Positions 1 to 64,000 of a stretch of DNA of 64,000 nt are shown here, one piece after another. The notes under the pieces are model-generated. The model made no database searches. It had not been told where the DNA came from and was given only the letters and a program-made list of their open reading frames with translations. The stretch covers positions 1,513,501 through 1,577,500 of the forward strand of contig JAQISU010000134.1 of assembly GCA_029339505.1 (NCBI GenBank), written 5' to 3'. Position 1 is the stretch's first letter, and each line of letters begins with the position of its first letter. A program made the position numbers and the translations under genes. The stretch comes from Unio delphinus. Taxonomy: Eukaryota; Mollusca; Bivalvia; Unionida; Unionidae.

Positions 1-53
1 TATCCTAACTTGAGATAACCTGTCATAAAGAAGTCATGGAGTTAAAACATTAA

Positions 54-28803
<28,750 letters not shown>

Positions 28804-29164
28804 TCTAGGAAAGATAACGACTTGATTGTCCTACCAATAGAATTGCTGCGTTCACTTTAGATCCTTACCAGTGTCAGCAGCTGGGCATTGAAACCATTTT
28901 TAATATGTGTTAAATTTAGGGACTTTCTTTGGAATTCATAACTTCATATTGCAGAAGGTTAGAAATAGTTCCTGAGAATTTTTTAACATGTTGACACCAT
29001 AATGCAGATTTTATGTTCATGATGTAATTTTTTGATGCAAACAAATGAAAACAATACTTGCTCCAAAGAAATGTAGATTTTCTGATGCAAAGAATTTGTG
29101 GTCAAATGACATAGATGATGACGCTGATAATCAGATGTGGCCATAATGATACAGACTGACTTGT

Positions 29165-29850
29165 TAATAACTTGTGTGGTGATAATGATATAGACAGTGA
29201 ATTGTTGATAAATAACTTGGCCATATTGATATAGACGGTGACATGTTGGTAAATAACTTGGCCATATTGATATAGACAGTGAATTGTTGATAAATAACTT
29301 GGCCAAACTGATATAGACAGTGACTTGTTGATAAATAACTTGGCCATATTGATATAGATGGTGACTTGTTGATAAATAACTTGGCCATATTGATATAGAT
29401 GGTGACATGTTGATAAATAACTTGGCCAAATTGATATAGACAGTGACTTTTTGATAAATAACTTGGCCATATTGATATAGACAGTGACATGTTGATAAAT
29501 AACTTGGCCATATTGATATAGACAGTGACATGTTGATAAATAACTTGGCCATATTGATATAGATTGTGACTTGTTGATAAATAACTTGGCCATATTGATA
29601 TAGATGGTGACATGTTGATAAATAACTTGGAAATATTGATATAGATGGTGACATGTTGATAAATAACTTGGCCATATTGATATAGACGGTAACATGTTGA
29701 TAAATAACTTGGCCATATTGATATAGATGGTGACATATTGATAAATAACTTGGCCATATTGATATAGATGGTGACTTGTTGATAAATAACTTGGCCATAT
29801 TGATATAGATGGTGACATGTTGATAAATAACTTGGCCATATTGATATAGA
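29165..29850. repeat. 41-bp minisatellite open in all three minus frames
   Basis: About 16 copies of tgacatgttgataaataact + tggccatattgatatagatgg. The period is 41 bp (2 mod 3) and no minus-frame stop occurs in the unit, so three overlapping minus frames of 245-271 codons exist, all with the same 41-residue super-repeat. It probably lies in the POLR2B 3' UTR if that reaches 30250. Confidence 0.92.
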
Positions 29851-30245
29851 ATTATGTATGGAATTATGTAGTTCTTGTAGAATTGTTTGTGTATTGTAAG
29901 GAAGTGTTGAGATCAATAATATGACATGCCGTTTATGTGGATCACTGTTTTATGTTGAGAATTATTGAAGAATGGCTTATGCAGGATGGCAATGTGGACC
30001 CATGTAAATTACTTATGCAGGTTACCATATGAACCAGTGTAAATGGCTTCTGCAGGATATCCAGTTGGGCATGTTTAAATTGTGTATACAAAATGTCAGT
30101 GTTGACCTGTGTAAATTACATAATACAACATGCATACCTGCTGACCATTACTGTTTTTGGTGTGAGTTTGACAATTTTATGCACAAAATTATGTCTGATG
30201 TTTGCCTGTGCATGGGTTATGTGTTAAGTACTTTGATGAAAACAA

Positions 30246-30251
30246 AATAAA
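30246..30251 (+). promoter_or_regulatory. Candidate POLR2B poly(A) signal
   Basis: AATAAA followed by TG/T-rich sequence (gctgcttttgtct), 1.44 kb after the stop. An alternative is AATAAA at 31212-31217. Position alone cannot decide. Confidence 0.35.
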
Positions 30252-31211
30252 GCATTGAAAAGCTGCTTTTGTCTATTATAAACCTTTTTTATTCCCAAAC
30301 ATTGATTATGTGTGAAAAGAAACATGGCTTCCACACAGCACTTGCAAATATTTGAAAAAGTAATTTTCATACATGTACATTGAGATGTTATAATTATAAC
30401 AGCTGTAATTATCTTGAACACCAGCTGGTTTCATTGATTTGAAAATCTTTTTCTAATGGTCTTTATATTAATGTAGAGAATTGGATAGAGAATAACTATG
30501 ACATTCCAAAATCAACAATGTATCAAGTAAGATGGCGTGATTGTTGTGACACCTGAACACGCGATGACTAAAAGATGTAATGGGAGAGGGATAAGTTTTA
30601 ACTTTAAAACATACGAGTCGAATTAAAGACAAATCTAGAGTCCTTCCTCCAAAATTTAAAATTCAAATACATAATGTAATGCAGCACTCAAATTTAGAAT
30701 GTCACAATGCTTGTTGCAAGAATTGTAGAATCGGCTTCACAATCAGTCACAGATGAAAGTTGGTACAGACTTGGTAAAGTTTGTTGTAAATAAATTTTGT
30801 TGATATATTTTGAATTGTAGTACTAATCAACATGGATTTTGTCCATTTGTGACAAGAATTTTCACCAGCTGCAGATTAGGTTAGTAAAGAAATGTACCAA
30901 TTTCATACAAATTATTGTAATTATGTGATGTAATATGTAGATTACACTTCTTATGCACAGATTACACTGTCTGACTGCTTAAATTAGTTTCTATTTATTT
31001 GGGGAGTGGCTTGCAGGTATGTGCTTATGATGCAGTTTTGTGCATGTTTTCCATTTGACCAAATTTATATCAATGTTGTATGGGTGAAAAATGTCCCTAA
31101 ACTTTATAGCTCATCAATTTTTCAGCTGTTGTAAATCTGAAGAATATGTTTTCTAATTGTATTTTAAGACTACAATACATTGCGTAAATGTGAAGCTATT
31201 TTGTTCTGTAA

Positions 31212-31217
31212 AATAAA
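31212..31217 (+). promoter_or_regulatory. Alternative POLR2B poly(A) signal
   Basis: AATAAA followed by atatgtgtgacttatt (GT-rich). 2.4 kb after the stop. Confidence 0.25.
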
Positions 31218-31659
31218 ATAATTAAAAAATATGTGTGACTTATTTAACACATTCTGAAATTAATTTTAATCTCTAACTAGCTGTTGCCATAAAATACGTT
31301 GGATTAAGATAACTGTATAATGAACAGGTTTAACTGTCAAAAATGTTTTTAATTTTAAGTGATAGTCTGATAGGTCCGATAACAAAACTAGATTACAGAT
31401 TGTTGGTTGAATAGGTAGGCAGATAGACATAAAAATATGCAGTATATAGACCAATATTAATAGGCAACTGTACATAGTAAAACATCTTGAGCATCAATCA
31501 TTGAAATACTCTGCATTATTCAAATGGAAAGATTTTTCATGTCTTGTACCTTGACAATAAATGTTTAAGAACTTAAATAAGAGTTAAAAGTTTTGATCTG
31601 CTATTGAATTTATTTAGTATATAACTGATATTTAAGTAATACATAAACCAAATAAATTG

Positions 31660-31662
<3 letters not shown>

Positions 31663-31730
<68 letters not shown>
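31663..31730. repeat. TA microsatellite
   Basis: Perfect (TA)n run of about 34 units. Confidence 0.97.
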
Positions 31731-31733
<3 letters not shown>

Positions 31734-31976
31734 CAGTATGTGGTCACAACTGAGTTGCCAGTTCAAAATGGCATTTTCTGAACAAGTTGTGGGATTAGTT
31801 GTGGACAGTTAAAATATGCAGATTCATAAAAGTGACTGTGGCTGAAACAAAAGACATTGCTGATATTAATTGCGGCCTTTGGAAATTAGATGATTCAAGA
31901 TTTTATGGTGTACCCATTAAAATGCTTTTTTAAGACCCACTCCATATCTGAATTTTTGTATTTTAATTCAAATTAT

Positions 31977-31982
31977 TTTATT
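31977..31982 (-). promoter_or_regulatory. Candidate poly(A) signal of the ADAMTS-like gene
   Basis: AATAAA on the minus strand, about 306 nt after the TAA stop. Other A-rich hexamers exist further on. Confidence 0.3.
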
Positions 31983-32287
31983 TTAATTCACAATTAAAAT
32001 AAATGTATTGTAATTTAACCTATCTTTTTGGGGATTATGAACATTAAAATATTTTTGATTACTATATAGTCTATGATTTTAAAATGGGAAGTGGTTTATG
32101 GCATCATTTTACATATAAACCTATTGTCTTTAGCAGCGTCTCTGAAATTTTTTGGCATCTGCTGTTATGCATGAAAAAGAAACTTAAATTTATGACTTTT
32201 GAACTTAATAAATGAATGCTGTGAATTCCAGTTCCAATTTTAATACAAAATTTCATCATTTGTAACCATAAAAAAGGAAGCAGAAGT

Positions 32288-61496
<29,209 letters not shown>

Positions 61497-61569
61497 CTGC
61501 AAGCATATACAGTATTTTGTCACAGAATTAGAAGGAAAAGAAACTTTTGTTCTGCCAGAGAAATATTTG

Positions 61570-61574
<5 letters not shown>

Positions 61575-61642
<68 letters not shown>
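61575..61642. repeat. TG microsatellite
   Basis: (TG)34, about 80 bp upstream of the first recognised exon of the minus gene. Confidence 0.97.
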
Positions 61643-61647
<5 letters not shown>

Positions 61648-62911
61648 GCTGTGCATGCGTACAACGCTATCTAGGATGAACAGATGTGTTTTTTTTCCAG
61701 AAAAGCGACGGAACCAACATATGTCTCGTCGCAGTAAACTACTTGCGGCTACGGACATCATAATCACGATATGCACAGGTATTTTACTCTATTTTACATG
61801 AAGAGAGCACGCATTTTTACGTGGTATTTCTATAAGACATAGGGGTGAGTGTAAAATTTATATTTTATTTAATATGCGAAGTTTATTGAGTTTGTATTAT
61901 CATATCGTGTAACGATTCATTTATTACAACGCAGATTTGAAACGTTGTGAACTATGAATTTCAAGTTGCTTTTAAGAGTTTAATGCATTAGTATTTTCCA
62001 GAACTCATTATTATTACCAGTTTGGTTTTATTAAAGCTTACGTGGCTAACGAGGCTAACAGTCTAACTAGTCTAACGAATGTAACGAGACTGATGAGTTT
62101 AGCTATCTAGATGTCTATATGTATGTACGTATGTCTGTACATGTGGTGGAGCCACGACTGTAGACGTAGCTAATACAATGGTGCTGTATGCTGTTTGTAC
62201 GTGTATACATATGACTGACTGTACATGTAGTGGATCCGTGAAGGGTGCGAGCGGCTGATACAGGTTTGGGCTAACCGAAGGAACGTGGTGAAACTGCGGT
62301 TTATCGGTGGATGAATCGTGCAACTGTACAAGGGTCAAGAAGCATATGTTTATTCCACTTGTTGTTTAAATTGGTATATTTGTATTTACATGAGATTATT
62401 TTGAATCTTAGTTGAATTCCAGGAGATTTGTGAATCTTACTGACAGTGCAGAACATTTTAAACGTATTTGAAAACTTGAGATTGCTTGAATTCCAAGCCT
62501 AGTCTACGTGAAACTATGCAATATCTTAGTGTGTACTATTATTTGAAACTGAGATTTCTTGAAGTTGTATATCAGATATAATATTATTGGTTTATTTTCA
62601 ATGTGTGAATGTTAGTATAGAGTGATTGGATCAATTGTATGTTGAGAGTGTGTGATAACCATTGTATTTTTACATCAAACATTTTTTCTTTACTAATTAA
62701 GTTAATACATTTTCATCTTTCACACATTGTGTTTGAATTATTCATTTAATCCCATACCCACTCGGTTTCAATTCTGCGACATATTTAAAATATTATACAA
62801 AATTTAAAAGTAACCTGCATGAATAAAAGTTGTTGATTTCATTTTGTATACATCTATATACATGCTATTACTAAATCCATATTAATTGACCTCCAAGTTA
62901 TAAATAGGTTG

Positions 62912-63043
62912 CAGTGGCGTAGCAAGGATATTTGGCGCCCAGGGCAAAACACCCGGCTGCTTTGGGCCGATTTGGGTGCCCATTTTGCGCCTCCTATCCA
63001 CCGGCGCCCGGGGCGGCTGCCCCCCTCCCCTGCTACGTCACTG
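62912..63043. mobile_element. hAT-type MITE, 132 bp, perfect 8-bp duplication
   Basis: The ends cagtggcgtagca and tgctacgtcactg are inverted repeats with one mismatch. The 8-bp flanks ataggttg at 62904-62911 and 63044-63051 are identical. GC-rich interior (ggcgcccagggcaaaa). Confidence 0.9.
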
Positions 63044-63183
63044 ATAGGTTGTAAGCCATAGTTACAACGTAAATACTAATTGTCCGGGTCACAAGATCAG
63101 TGTTTTCTTTTGTTGACAAATTTTAGACGCTTATATTACAGTGTATCATTCTTCCTGTACTGAAAATATTTCATGTTTCTAAT

Positions 63184-63255
63184 AATAGTAATTTATGTAA
63201 TGTAATTTATGTAATGTAATTTATGTAATAGTAATTTATGTAATAGTAATTTATG
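63184..63255. repeat. Short tandem repeat, gtaatttatgtaat
   Basis: Five imperfect copies. Confidence 0.85.
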
Positions 63256-63659
63256 GGATTAATGTCAAGAGACATAACTAAAACTTCCTAAAATGGAAAA
63301 ATGTAACACATTATGTAATAAATTCTGATCGTTTGGCAGATAGTAGTAGTAAAATTACTATGAGAAAAAATCTGTTTCAGTACAATAATGTCTCTAAAGA
63401 ATTTCATGCATGTCAGACATTGACAGCGATTTCATACACATTTATTTAATATCTATCAAGTATCTACGGTGATTTCAAACATATCATATAACACATGATC
63501 CCATAGTGATTTCATACAGATCAAATATCTACGGGTTTTTCTACGGGTTTTCACATTTACTTTATTATGTTATGGTAATTTCATATATATCCACGGCGAT
63601 TTAACACATATCATACACCATAATGATTTCGTACAGATCAGATATCTACGGGTTAAAAC

Positions 63660-63811
<152 letters not shown>

Positions 63812-64000
63812 ATCGATTATAATCCATGATTAGGTTAAGGGGAACCGATTGTCGATTATGAATTTCTGACCGATTCTCATATATAATCGCTGAGCAAGGC
63901 TAGTGTTACATTTATAGTTGGATGATATGTGCTTTTGCTCTGTAAAATTGGTTCTAGGTGCTTTGACCACAGGTGCTTTGACCATAGGTGGTTTGACCAT

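Larger units (their letters stand above)
28804..32287. other. Convergent 3' intergenic region / 3' UTRs
   Basis: Separates the POLR2B stop (28803) from the stop of the minus-strand gene (32288). It holds the 41-bp minisatellite and a TA microsatellite. AATAAA hexamers on the plus strand at 30246-30251 and 31212-31217 could end POLR2B transcripts; on the minus strand one at 31977-31982 could end the other gene. No gene is recognised. Confidence 0.8.

Noticed and set aside
28983..29916. Three overlapping minus-strand open frames of 245-271 codons as a repeat protein gene
   Set aside because: They are the three frames of one 41-bp minisatellite, with no splice or conservation evidence.
61700..61791. 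Plus-strand exon between ttccag and gtattt
   Set aside because: Has splice-like borders, but no frame gives a recognisable or continued protein, and it lies on the opposite strand inside an intron of the ADAMTS-like gene.

Overview
The window is AT-rich animal nuclear DNA. It has GT-AG introns, tRNA-derived SINEs, a CR1/L2-like LINE, many cut-and-paste DNA transposons and long microsatellites. The second gene, an ADAMTS-like secreted protease with a long tail of cysteine modules, suggests a lophotrochozoan, plausibly a mollusc. That placement is inference; no marker in the window proves it.

Only two protein-coding genes can be supported, and they converge tail to tail. Gene 1 (plus strand, 101-28803) is the 3' part of the RNA polymerase II second-largest subunit gene, POLR2B/RPB2. 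Eleven exons encode 522 residues from domain 5 to the stop codon; the 5' part lies left of the window. All splice sites are GT-AG, all phases join, and the catalytic and zinc-binding residues are intact.

Gene 2 (minus strand, 32288-61496) is the 3' part of an ADAMTS/MIG-17-like gene. Twelve exons encode about 505 residues. In transcript order they give one six-cysteine PLAC-like module, an ADAMTS cysteine-rich domain over three exons, then eight six-cysteine modules. Each module is exactly one exon with phase-1 introns on both sides, and the last carries the stop. Most module exons are not conspicuous as open frames; they were found by motif, splice site and phase. The signal peptide, propeptide and catalytic domain must lie to the right of 61496, probably beyond 64000.

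The rest is intron, a 3.5-kb shared 3' intergenic region and repeats. These include about ten minisatellites: a 74-bp array of about 24 copies, a 41-bp array open in all three minus frames, and an array made from copies of the POLR2B exon-2 splice donor. There are two relics of one LINE family, at least two SINE families, two relatives of one hAT-like element with 5-bp target duplications, and many short inverted-repeat elements. Some of these are nested (a MITE in a SINE, a MITE in a MITE). No tRNA or rRNA gene, CRISPR array or prokaryotic feature is present.

The most notable structure is the array of symmetric, individually skippable cysteine-module exons with a sequon at a fixed position and simple repeats close to several splice sites. 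I see no evidence for a wholly new molecular system.
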